Source of the DNA: Flavipsychrobacter sp. | GTDB taxonomy: Bacteria > Bacteroidota > Bacteroidia > Chitinophagales > Chitinophagaceae | DNA length: 64,000 nucleotides | Direction of reading: 5' to 3' | NCBI GenBank assembly: GCA_024508935.1 | Contig: JANINW010000037.1 | Location: 1 to 64,000, forward strand | Shown here: positions 35,878-44,800 of the stretch, in pieces | Numbering within the stretch: the stretch's first letter is position 1 | Layout: every line of letters starts with the position of its first letter | Notes under the pieces: generated by a model | Seen by the model: the letters and a program-made list of their open reading frames with translations, nothing else | Told to the model about the DNA's origin: nothing | Database searches by the model: none | Translations under genes and position numbers: made by a program

Positions 35878-36707
35878 GCGTATAATTGTTGTAATAAATA
35901 GATAGTGCCCGTCCAACTGCGGTCGTTGGTTTCAATATTGCCGCTGCCGTCTTTCAGCGTCGGAAAATATTGGGTAAGCTCTGTAACAACACCCGCCAGT
36001 CCGCGATTGGCAGTAGTACACTGCAGTACCAGTTCATTATCGGCTATCTGTTTTTCTTTAGCCAGGTGTTTGAAATGATAAGCTATATCTTCTGCATTCT
36101 GGTACTCAAAAACCTGGTGCCAGTGCAGCGAACGGTCTTTGTATAAAGTAGCAAACACCTGGTCGTTGGTCAGGCTGCATTGCAGGGAGCATTCAGATTT
36201 GAATGGCTTGTAAAACTGGTACAAAGAGAAAGGCAGCACCTTTGCCTTGGTAAAATAGCGGCCTACCAGGCTTTTCATAGCTGCCGGCCATGAATACATA
36301 TAGTAGGCTTTGTCTTCGCGCAGGTGATGATTGCCGATGATTTCATTGCCTTCTATAGCATGCAGCTGGCGCATCCACTTCTCCGCCTCGGTCTGGTTAT
36401 ACAGTACTTCCGGCACCAGCATAGTCTTATCGCTGGCAATAAAAGCAGCTATTACCTTATGTGGTGCGGCCAGCAGTTCGTTGTTCAGGAACTGGTGTTC
36501 GAAGAAATCCAGTATCCAGCCGCCCAGGCTTTGTTTATAATCATTGTATTCTGCTACAAGCAGGTCGCCGCGTTCACTGAAGCCTGCCGCTGTCACTCCT
36601 CTCGGGAACAGGATAAATATTACACGTGTCACCTGCGACATCAAAGTATCGCCGTTGTGTACTTTATAAACCTGTTGAGTAGACCCTGTATTTGAAATCT
36701 CTGGCAT
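35865..36707 (-). CDS. DUF3822 family protein
   Basis: With the Met of MPEISNTGSTQQVYKV as start, 280 residues. I recognise the Bacteroidota-restricted DUF3822 family from length, position directly upstream of rsmD and phrases such as LFPRGVTAAGFSERGDLLVAEYN, ENEIIGNHHL-like GNEIIGNHHLREDKAYYMYSWPA and VFEYQNAEDIAYHF. The family is thought to have an actin/ASKHA-like fold, without proven function. It overlaps rsmD by 13 nt, arguing for translational coupling. Cytoplasmic. Confidence 0.8.
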   Translation of the reverse strand: MPEISNTGSTQQVYKVHNGDTLMSQVTRVIFILFPRGVTAAGFSERGDLLVAEYNDYKQSLGGWILDFFEHQFLNNELLAAPHKVIAAFIASDKTMLVPEVLYNQTEAEKWMRQLHAIEGNEIIGNHHLREDKAYYMYSWPAAMKSLVGRYFTKAKVLPFSLYQFYKPFKSECSLQCSLTNDQVFATLYKDRSLHWHQVFEYQNAEDIAYHFKHLAKEKQIADNELVLQCTTANRGLAGVVTELTQYFPTLKDGSGNIETNDRSWTGTIYLLQQLYACAL

Positions 36708-36727
36708 AGAAACACACAATTATAGAA

Positions 36728-36735
36728 TAAATTTG
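36728..36735 (+). promoter_or_regulatory. Candidate -7 element for the MATE gene
   Basis: TAAATTTG matches TAnnTTTG and lies 90 nt before the MATE GTG, leaving a leader that contains the mini-ORF at 36783. Confidence 0.45.
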
Positions 36736-36782
36736 CGACTTTTCATGCCCGGCTGCTTAGCTTCACGCTTTTTGGAGGAGAA

Positions 36783-36821
36783 ATGCACCCGGGTGGCATA
36801 GTATTAAGCCGGATATATTAA
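36783..36821 (+). CDS. Possible leader peptide MHPGGIVLSRIY upstream of MATE gene
   Basis: An ATG preceded by GGAGGAGAA, an unusually good Shine-Dalgarno for this genome, opens a 12-codon ORF ending in TAA three nucleotides before the MATE GTG start and in the same frame. It could be a leader peptide that couples or attenuates translation. It could also be the remnant of a longer N-terminus closed by a nonsense codon. Confidence 0.35.
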   Translation: MHPGGIVLSRIY

Positions 36822-36824
36822 CCA

Positions 36825-38156
36825 GTGAAATTATCTGTAACAAATAAAGATATTATACGCCTGGCAGCGCCTATATCGCTGGCTATGGTAATACCGCAGG
36901 TCAATTTCCTGACCAATACGGCCTTTTTAGGCCGGGTAGGGGAGCGGGAGCTGGGCGTAAATGGTATTACCGGTATATATTATCTAATCCTGTCTATGAT
37001 AGGGTATGGGCTGAGCAATGGTATACAAGTGCAGATGGCCCGCCGCTCCGGAGAAAATGACTGGGAAGGCCTTACCAAGACGTTTACAAACGGCATGATG
37101 CTATCGGTATTATGTTCCCTTTGCCTGATGGTGTTGTCGCTATGGCTGGCGCCGCTGATCTTCGGGCTGAGCCTGCATAGCAACGACCATATTTTCCTCA
37201 GTGTCAATTACCTATACATACGTGTATGGGGTTTACCCTTCCTGATGCTGACGCAGCTGGCCAATGCGTTTTACATATCCACCGGACGTTCGCGTTATCT
37301 TATCACCGGTTCGCTGGTGAGTACAGCGCTGAATATCCTATTTGACTACCTGCTGATATTCGGCAAAGGCGGCTTTCCGCATATGGGCCTGGAAGGAGCT
37401 GCGGTGGCCTCTGTTATTTCAGAAGTAGGCTTTTGCCTTACCATGTACGGCATTTTTTACTTTAAAAAGCTGCATCATACCTATCCTGTCTTTACCTATT
37501 ACAAGTTTGACCTGGCTTTGTCCGAAAAAACATTAAAAGTAGCTTCTCCGCTGGTGGTGCAATACATGTTCAGCATAGGCGGCTGGCAGGTATTTTTCAT
37601 ATTCGTAGAGCACCTGGGCGAGCGGGAACTGGCAGCATCGCAGATATTGCGCAGCGTATTCGGCATTGTAGGTATCGGCACATGGGCTTTTGCTTCGGCC
37701 TGCAATGCGATGGTGAGTAATTTAATAGGGCAGGGAAAAGCAGAGCAGGTACCTGCTCTCATCATTAAGATAGCCAAGCTGAGCCTGGCCGTAACGGCGG
37801 TGATATGCCTGGTATTATTAAACTTTTCTACGGAGTTCCTGGCGCTTTACCGCAATGAATTGTCTATGATAGTGCTGGCACGGCCCAGCCTGCATGTCAT
37901 CGTTACGGCTACACTTATCATGTCTTTGTCCACCGTCATTTTCAACGGCGTGCTGGGTACCGGCAATACCCTGGCCAACCTGGGTATAGAGGTGTTTTGC
38001 GTAAGCTGTTATCTGGTATACTGCTATATCGTTATAGAGCAGCAGCGTATGCCGCTGCAATGGGCATGGGGGTCAGAATTTGTTTACTGGACCAGCCTGC
38101 TGGTGACAAGCACCCTGTACCTGCGCTATGGCAGGTGGAAAGGCAAGCATATTTAG
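36825..38156 (+). CDS. MATE family efflux transporter
   Basis: A 443-residue polytopic protein with about twelve helices in two halves. The start region DIIRLAAPISLAMVIPQVNFLTNTAFLGRVGERELG and the second-half LKVASPLVVQYMFSIGGWQVFFIFVEHLGERELAAS are the paired MATE repeats. These proteins export drugs or metabolites with sodium or proton coupling. The start codon is GTG; an in-frame TAA directly upstream excludes a longer ATG version. The mini-ORF before it may affect translation. The 3' end meets convergent ytxJ within 4 nt. Confidence 0.93.
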   Translation: MKLSVTNKDIIRLAAPISLAMVIPQVNFLTNTAFLGRVGERELGVNGITGIYYLILSMIGYGLSNGIQVQMARRSGENDWEGLTKTFTNGMMLSVLCSLCLMVLSLWLAPLIFGLSLHSNDHIFLSVNYLYIRVWGLPFLMLTQLANAFYISTGRSRYLITGSLVSTALNILFDYLLIFGKGGFPHMGLEGAAVASVISEVGFCLTMYGIFYFKKLHHTYPVFTYYKFDLALSEKTLKVASPLVVQYMFSIGGWQVFFIFVEHLGERELAASQILRSVFGIVGIGTWAFASACNAMVSNLIGQGKAEQVPALIIKIAKLSLAVTAVICLVLLNFSTEFLALYRNELSMIVLARPSLHVIVTATLIMSLSTVIFNGVLGTGNTLANLGIEVFCVSCYLVYCYIVIEQQRMPLQWAWGSEFVYWTSLLVTSTLYLRYGRWKGKHI

Positions 38157-38160
38157 GTAG

Positions 38161-38490
38161 TTAGGCTGCCTGGTCGGCTATATCCTGCATGTCTATACCA
38201 TTGTGGCTTTCGTCATAGACACATTCACCATTTTTTATCAGCAATACCTGTGGCGATTCGTGGTGCACCTTAAATAGGTCAGCTATCTTATTAGATAAGT
38301 TGCGGTACCGTATCAGGTCCAGGTAGTAAAAGCTGATGTTTTGGGGTGTTTCTGCTCTTTCCAGGCGCATTTTAGCCATAGAACTGATAGAACAGCGGGT
38401 GCTGTGTTTAAAAATGGCTACGGGTTGTTTTTCGCTTTCCTGTTTTATTGCTTCCAATTGCGCTTCGTCTGTCAGTGCTATCCAATTCAT
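38161..38490 (-). CDS. ytxJ: Bacillithiol system redox-active protein YtxJ
   Basis: A 109-residue thioredoxin-fold protein. VAIFKHSTRCSISSMAKMRLER holds the single active-site Cys in the TRCxIS form of the YtxJ (DUF2847) family, followed by FYYLDLIRYRNLSNKIADLF, the VxHESPQVLLIKNG strand and cis-Pro region. It is thought to act as a bacilliredoxin-type partner in bacillithiol-based thiol redox control, so this organism probably makes bacillithiol. No bsh genes are in the window. Confidence 0.88.
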   Translation of the reverse strand: MNWIALTDEAQLEAIKQESEKQPVAIFKHSTRCSISSMAKMRLERAETPQNISFYYLDLIRYRNLSNKIADLFKVHHESPQVLLIKNGECVYDESHNGIDMQDIADQAA

Positions 38491-38571
38491 CCTGCAAAGT
38501 TATTTTATATAGTGTTTTCCAAAGGTATAGAGCTTGTTAAAATGACCCGGTGATATTAGTCTCATAGTTAG

Positions 38572-38579
38572 TACTTTCG
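38572..38579 (+). promoter_or_regulatory. Candidate -7 element of fabD
   Basis: TACTTTCG is one base off TAnnTTTG and lies 23 nt before the fabD ATG. Confidence 0.4.
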
Positions 38580-38601
38580 CGGCTATAAATAACAGTTATT
38601 G

Positions 38602-39483
38602 ATGAAGCACGCATATGTATTCCCTGGCCAGGGCGCACAGTTCTCCGGCATGGGTAAGAATCTTTACGAGCAAAACACCATTGCGAAGGAGTATTTTGAA
38701 CAGGCCAATGAGATACTGGGTTTCCGTATCACGGACATTATGTTTTCCGGCAGTGATGAAGACCTGAAGCAAACCAAGGTAACGCAACCTGCCGTATTCC
38801 TGCATTCTGTAATAGCCTTCCTGACCACACCCGACCTGTTGCCGGATATGGTAGCGGGCCATTCGCTGGGCGAATTTTCTGCACTGGTAGCTAATAAAGT
38901 ATTGAGCTTTGAAGATGGGCTGCGCCTTGTAGCCAAGCGCGCGGCAGCTATGCAGCGTGCCTGCGAGATCAACCCTTCTACTATGGCGGCGGTTTTAGGT
39001 CTTGACGATGCGAAAGTAGAAGAGATATGCAAAGAGTTTACAGACGAAGTAGTAGTGGCCGCTAATTATAATTGCCCGGGCCAGTTGGTTATCAGCGGCA
39101 GCATCAACGGCATACAGCAGGCGGCCGAAAAAATGAAGGCAGCAGGTGCCAAGCGCGCGCTTATATTACCGGTTGGCGGCGCATTCCACTCTCCGCTGAT
39201 GGAGCCTGCAAAGGCTGAATTGCAGGATGCTATCATGAGCACGCATTTCGGTAACCCTACCTGCCCTATATACCAGAACGTAGATGCACACCCCTATATA
39301 GAACCGGCTATGATAAAACAAAACCTCATCAACCAGCTGACTGCACCTGTGCGCTGGACACAGACTGTACAGAAAATGGTTGAGAACGGCGCTACTCATT
39401 TTACAGAAGTAGGACCGGGAGCAGTACTGCAGGGCCTCGTGAAAAAGATTGCCAAAGATGTGGTAACAGACGGAATAAACTAA
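38602..39483 (+). CDS. fabD: Malonyl-CoA:ACP transacylase
   Basis: The track starts one codon early at TTG; the ATG at 38602 gives MKHAYVFPGQGAQFSGMG, the usual FabD N-terminus. The 293-residue enzyme moves malonyl from CoA to acyl carrier protein in fatty acid synthesis. The nucleophile Ser is in VAGHSLGEFSAL and the catalytic His in VGGAFHSPLMEPA; an Arg-containing RLVAKRAAAMQRA binds the malonyl carboxylate. It is monocistronic and ends at a strong bidirectional hairpin. Confidence 0.96.
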   Translation: MKHAYVFPGQGAQFSGMGKNLYEQNTIAKEYFEQANEILGFRITDIMFSGSDEDLKQTKVTQPAVFLHSVIAFLTTPDLLPDMVAGHSLGEFSALVANKVLSFEDGLRLVAKRAAAMQRACEINPSTMAAVLGLDDAKVEEICKEFTDEVVVAANYNCPGQLVISGSINGIQQAAEKMKAAGAKRALILPVGGAFHSPLMEPAKAELQDAIMSTHFGNPTCPIYQNVDAHPYIEPAMIKQNLINQLTAPVRWTQTVQKMVENGATHFTEVGPGAVLQGLVKKIAKDVVTDGIN

Positions 39484-39504
39484 GGCAGTTATTAATCGCA
39501 ATAG

Positions 39505-39532
39505 AAAAGGGATGCAATTGCATCCCTTTTTT
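39505..39532. terminator. Bidirectional terminator between fabD and T9SS paralogue
   Basis: AAAAGGGATGCAATTGCATCCCTTTT is a perfect palindrome with T-runs on both strands. It serves convergent fabD and the T9SS-sorted gene. A diverged copy follows the second paralogue. Confidence 0.85.
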
Positions 39533-39998
39533 ACTACACTATAAAAATGATCTTATTGAATAGACAGTTTCTGTGCAGCATTCACATTAGTGCCTTCAAT
39601 AGTAATGAAGTAAGTGCCTTTCTGTAAGCTGGAAACGTTTACCTGTGAGCCACTAACACCTTGCGTAGACAATACAGTTTTACCGGCTATATCAGTAATG
39701 CGGATATTTGCATTGCCCGGTGTGTTCCATTTTACAGTTACAGTGCTGCTGGCAGGGTTTGGATAAACAGCCAGTCCGCTGTTTTTGCTTACAGAAGCAA
39801 TGCCTGAAGATTTAGGCGTAATTGTTTTCTGGCTCTTAGACCTTTCGAAATCTATATTGTTAACAGTTGGCTGGCCTACTGTAACAGTTACAGGGATAGG
39901 TGTGGTGGTGTAATTCATGTCTTCCGGGCGCACCTTGTAATTACCGGTAGGCAGGTTGCTGAAGGAGAAATTACCGCTTGCATCGGTTGTGGTTACAT
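39505..39998 (-). repeat. Near-identical direct repeat of the 3' part of the tandem T9SS pair
   Basis: The 3' half of this gene plus its downstream terminator recurs at about 40647-41138, exactly 1140 nt later. Only scattered substitutions separate the copies, and about 130 nt (39665-39797) are identical base for base. The 5' halves are clearly more diverged. This looks like a tandem duplication with later homogenisation of the sorting tail. Confidence 0.75.
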
Positions 39999-40518
39999 TC
40001 ACCAGTTTGTCAGCATTATCCAGTATGAATATGGTCATGCCGGGTAAGCCTGCACCTGTGCCTTTGTTGGCGCCGGCGCTCACATTACCGCCTACAAAAC
40101 CGGGGCCGCTGGTTACGGTACCATATTTCATGTAAATGTTATTGCCTACAGATGGTGAAGAACCATGGGTGATGGTGTTGGCAGTGTTCCAGAACAGGCT
40201 GCTGTCGTGGTAGGTCGGTACAAAGCCAGGACCTGAAGTAGGGCCATTGGTCAGTGCGGCTTTTACACGGTAGGTACCTGCGGGTACAGAGCTGAACAGG
40301 TACATGTGCGGGTAAGAGGTAACTGTCGTCGAATCGACAGCGGTAAGTGTACCGGCCGTTGAATTGTAAAGGATCAGCCATACCTTGTACTGCGGAGACG
40401 CAGGTCCGACAGTAGTGTCCATAACAATAGTGCCGTTAATGGCTGCCTGGCCCATAGATTTGGTGGCGGAGAGGCTCAGCAATAATGCTGAAAGAGATAG
40501 AATTTTTTTCATGTTCAT
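39553..40518 (-). CDS. T9SS-sorted secreted protein, paralogue 1 of tandem pair
   Basis: A 321-residue exported protein: signal peptide (LSALLLSLSATKSMGQ), an N-terminal beta-rich domain with AINGTIVMDTTVGPASPQYKVWLILYNSTAGTLTAVDS, a carboxypeptidase-regulatory/SdrD-like unit (GNVSAGANKGTGAGLPGMTIFILDNADKLVNVTTTDASGNFSFSNLPTGNYKVRPED), and a type A sorting tail (AVYPNPASSTVTVKWNT to QKLSIQ). Domain order is the same in the next gene, with a nearly identical C-terminal half. Likely a cell-surface protein exported by T9SS; substrate or ligand unknown. Confidence 0.88.
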   Translation of the reverse strand: MNMKKILSLSALLLSLSATKSMGQAAINGTIVMDTTVGPASPQYKVWLILYNSTAGTLTAVDSTTVTSYPHMYLFSSVPAGTYRVKAALTNGPTSGPGFVPTYHDSSLFWNTANTITHGSSPSVGNNIYMKYGTVTSGPGFVGGNVSAGANKGTGAGLPGMTIFILDNADKLVNVTTTDASGNFSFSNLPTGNYKVRPEDMNYTTTPIPVTVTVGQPTVNNIDFERSKSQKTITPKSSGIASVSKNSGLAVYPNPASSTVTVKWNTPGNANIRITDIAGKTVLSTQGVSGSQVNVSSLQKGTYFITIEGTNVNAAQKLSIQ

Positions 40519-40646
40519 GAAATTTTAAAGGTTAAAAAAGAATCTATACACATGGAGACGGCACTGTATTAAGAATTGTTAGGATTTCAAGCATTAAAAA
40601 GTGAAAAAATGTAAAACACTAACTCTTGATTAAAAAAAACTAAAAT

Positions 40647-40672
40647 AAAAGGGACGCATTTGCGTCCCTTTT
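40647..40672. terminator. Terminator of second T9SS paralogue
   Basis: AAAAGGGACGCA-TT-TGCGTCCCTTTT, a 12-bp stem with T-runs, is a diverged copy of the hairpin at 39505 and lies after the stop of the 40693 gene. Confidence 0.8.
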
Positions 40673-40692
40673 ACTACACTATAAAAATGATC

Positions 40693-41658
40693 TTATTGAA
40701 TAGACAGTTTCTGTGCAGCGTTTACATTAGTGCCTTCGATGGTAATGAAGTAAGTGCCTTTCTGTAATTCAGAAACGTTTACCTGTGTACCGCTAACACC
40801 TTGTGTAGACAATACAGTTTTACCGGCTATATCAGTAATGCGGATATTTGCATTGCCCGGTGTGTTCCATTTTACAGTTACAGTGCTGCTGGCAGGGTTT
40901 GGATAAACAGCCAGTCCGCTGTTTTTGCTTACAGAAGCTATGCCAGAAGATTTAGGCGTAATTGTTTTCTGGCTCTTAGATCTTTCGAAATCTACATTGT
41001 TTACTGTAGCCTGGCCACTGGTAACATTTACAGTGATAGGTGTGGTGGTGTAATTCATGTCTTCAGGACGTACCTTGTAAGTACCTGTAGGCAGGTTGCT
41101 GAAAGAGAAATTACCACTTGCATCTGTAGTAGTAGCGTTCACCAGTTTGTCAGAGCTGTTCAGTATGAAAACAGTCATGCCGGGTAAACCTGCACCTGTG
41201 CCTTTGTTGGCGCCTGCGCTTACATTACCACCTACAAAACCCGGACCGCTGTAAGCAGGGCCTGATTTCATCCAGATGTTTTTGCTGCTTACATTACCTG
41301 CAGGTTTGGTAATGCTGTTAGCCGTGTTCCAGTACAGGCTGCTGTCGCCATAAGTGGGTACCCAGCTGGTGCCTGATGATGGGCCGTTCATCAATTGGGC
41401 TTTGATACGGTAAGTGCCGGGCAAAACAGAGTCAAACTGGTAAGGTGTGTCCCAATACATATTGGGAGCCGTAACCGTTTGTGAATCGACTGCAGATAAT
41501 ACACCCGAATTCAAAACGATCAGCCATACTTTGTAGGTAGGGGTTGCAGGGGCTGACAATGAATCTTTAATGATAAGGCCGCTGATGTAACCCTGTGCAT
41601 AGGATGACGGAGTGGCAGCGCAAAGACCCAGCGCTAATGCGAATAAAACTTTTTTCAT
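40693..41658 (-). CDS. T9SS-sorted secreted protein, paralogue 2 of tandem pair
   Basis: Same 321-residue length and layout as the preceding gene: signal peptide (LFALALGLCAATPSSYAQ), an N-terminal domain (YISGLIIKDSLSAPATPTYKVWLIVLNSGVLSAVDSQTV), the regulatory-like unit beginning GNVSAGANKGTGAGLPGMTVFILNSS, and a sorting tail ending QKLSIQ. Its 5' half has diverged, its 3' half has not. It has its own terminator, so the pair is probably transcribed as separate units. Confidence 0.88.
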   Translation of the reverse strand: MKKVLFALALGLCAATPSSYAQGYISGLIIKDSLSAPATPTYKVWLIVLNSGVLSAVDSQTVTAPNMYWDTPYQFDSVLPGTYRIKAQLMNGPSSGTSWVPTYGDSSLYWNTANSITKPAGNVSSKNIWMKSGPAYSGPGFVGGNVSAGANKGTGAGLPGMTVFILNSSDKLVNATTTDASGNFSFSNLPTGTYKVRPEDMNYTTTPITVNVTSGQATVNNVDFERSKSQKTITPKSSGIASVSKNSGLAVYPNPASSTVTVKWNTPGNANIRITDIAGKTVLSTQGVSGTQVNVSELQKGTYFITIEGTNVNAAQKLSIQ

Positions 41659-41806
41659 GAGCAGTTAATTTTTTTAGATAGTTAGGAATTGATACTGCTA
41701 CTACTGACGCAGCCCTTTTAGGGAATGTTAGAGAATTGTCAGAAAAAAAATGAAAAAAATTGCATCATTAACCGGCAGTAAATAAACGCCTGCAAATTAT
41801 TAGCTG

Positions 41807-44800
41807 TTATCTCTGTATTGTGAACCTGTGCGTTTGTACACTTTCTGCATCTTGTAGTTTCAGCAGGTAGATGCCATTGGGCAATGCTCCTGCATCGATG
41901 TCTTCATGCAGTATATTATTGCCTATAGCTATTGTTTTGCGATATACGGTACGTCCTGTCGCATCCAGTATTTCCAGCTGCAGTTCTTTTGCTGCAATGC
42001 CCGTGGCATGAAGCGTAAAATGGCCATCGTTGGGATTGGGATATAATGCTATGCCTGCCGGATTGTTTATATCATCCACACCGGTGAGTATGGTTACCGT
42101 AACGCAGTTGCTGCTCTTGACGGTTTTAGGGTTGGGGCATTGTGCGCTGCTGGTGAGCCAAACGCATACGGTGTCATGATTGGATAAAGTGGTTGCTCCC
42201 CAGCTTGTCGCTGTTGCTCCTGTAACATTGGTTCCATTCCGCGTCCACTGGTATTGAGGGCTGCTGCCTCCGTTTACAGGGGTGGCGGTAAAACTTATCA
42301 GTTGGAAGGGTGGTACTGGCCCCGCCGGGTTGGCCGTAACGGTTACAGATGGCGTAACGGTAGGCAGCACTGTCAGCGTAATACTATTGCTATTGTTGCT
42401 GGCAGGTAAGGCACAGGTTGTGTTATTTGTCAGTTCGCAATAGAATACATCGCCGTTGATTGGTGTCGTTACCGGATAGGATGGTGTTACCGTGCCTGTG
42501 AAGTTGCTGTTGCGGTACCATTTGTATTGCGGCGTGGTGCCCCCATTTGTTGGTATGGCCACAAAGGTTGCTGTGCCGCCTGTACATATCGTATCATTGG
42601 GGTTTACGTAAATGGAAACAGAAGGCCCGGTACTGATGGCCACATTGGTAGTGCCTGCAGGCGATGTACACCCATTGACGGTAGCCGTAACATTATAAAT
42701 ACCTGCGTGGCTCAATTGGACATTAGCCCTGGATGGATTCTGTATAGCTGAAGAGAAGCCTGCAGGGCCTGTCCAGCTATAAGATGCCCCGGCAACAGGA
42801 GAAGCCGTAAGGCTTAACGTATTACCTGTACACAGCGGACTATTACTGCCTGCCGTAGGCGTTGGAGGTATAGGATTAATGACAACAGCCTCTGTGTCTC
42901 TTGTAGCGCATCCATTTAGAATAGCACTTACGATATAATTCCCTGCATCAGCCGTTGTGACGCTTGTACGGGTAGGATTTTGAAATGTACTGCTAAATGA
43001 TGTAGGTCCTGTCCAACTCCAGCTTATCCCGCTTGTCGTGGATGAAGCCGTTAAATTCAAATTGCTGCCTGCGCACAGCGGTGTATTGCTGCCTGCGTTT
43101 GGCTTAGCAGGCAATGGTTTTACAGTGATTGTCTCCGTATCACGGATAGCACAGCCGTTGAGTGTGGCAGTAAGCACGTAATCACCAGCGCGGTTCGATT
43201 GTGCATTGGCAATAACAGTATCCTTGCTTATGCTTGTAAAACCCACCGGGCCGCTCCAATTCCAAGTCAGGCCAGGGGTGTTAGAAGAACCATACAGCCG
43301 TAAAGTATCACCTGCACAAATCGGTGTGTTGCTGCTGGCAGAGAAACCTGCGGCAACAGGTTTTATCCGTATAGGCATTGTATCGCGTAGCGAAATGCCC
43401 AGGGGTGATGTGCTGACGATGCGCATGCGGTAATTGTTCCCAGAAACAACATTCAAAGGAATTATCCCATGGATGATTCCTGCTGTGTCGCTATTCAGAG
43501 TGCCTATTATGACTGGTACAGTAAAATTCCCCGCGCTATTACTCAGTTCTAATTGAAAAGTATTGCTCGTACGGAACCTGGAACTGACGCCGAATGAAAT
43601 GTGCACACTATCACCCGGACAGAAAGATGTATCGGTAAACGGCATAGGTAGGTAGGCCAGTGTATCCATGATAAAACTTGCAAGAAAAGCATCACCGTAT
43701 GGATGCAACCCGCCTGAACTTGAACCTCCATAACTTGTCTGCCAGCCGTTTAACGTAGCTAAAGAAGAACTGCTATTAGTGCTACCGCCAAAATAAACTC
43801 TTCCGGTATAACTACATGCAATAGAACTAGACATTCCCTTTGCAGTGATAGTAGACGATTCGTTTACGAATTCATCACCTGGTCCTCCAAAAAATGTCCC
43901 GTATACCGGATACCCTCCGGTATTGAAAACAGTAAGAAATACACGGTCTCCAGACCCGAGGGCAGTAGTTTGATAAGCATCTGAAGTTGTTATACCAATG
44001 CCTCCTTGACCACCGTACGCATATATGTTCCCGGTTATCCCTTTTGCAAGACCGGCGAGATAAGCTCCACCCGCTCCACCGTAATAGGTGCCCCATTGCC
44101 GAACTCCAGAACTATTAAGTTTCGCCAGGAAAAAAAATGTACTACCACCAGTTGATTGGTATGACCCAGCGGTTGCTATATTGTTGGTGCTGCCAGAAAA
44201 TCCACCGATGTATATATTACCAGAGTCGTCTGTGCATACTGCACGAATGATATCATCCCCGGTGCCTCCATAAAACGTTGCCCATTGCCTTGTTCCACCT
44301 GTCGAGAATTTTACCAACAGGCCATCTTCCAATGAACAACTGGAACAGCCGAATATCGTTTGATGCGCGCCTGTGGATACTAATGCCGCACTATTGTCTT
44401 TAGTACTACCTCCTGCATACAGGTTGCCATTAGCATCGCAAGCCATGCTGTGTATATAAACATCAGGGGTTGTTAAGGTGCCTCCATAATAAGTTCCCCA
44501 AAGAAGTCCGCCATTTGTGGTTAATTTGACTATTAACGGGTTTCCATTTCCTCCATATGTTTGCTGGTGGCTGCCAGATGTAGCTAGTCCTGAATTAGTT
44601 GTATATGCTGCTATAAAAACGTTGCCGTTTTTATCGCATGTTATTGATGTGGCTGTGTCGTTATTAGCGCCACCATAGTAGGTGCCCCACTGCCGTGTGC
44701 CACTACTGTTGAATTTAGCAACAAAACAATCCATATTGCCAGCATTGTTAGGTTGAACTGTACCTGGAGTACTAATGCTACTCGTACTGAAAGTACTTCC

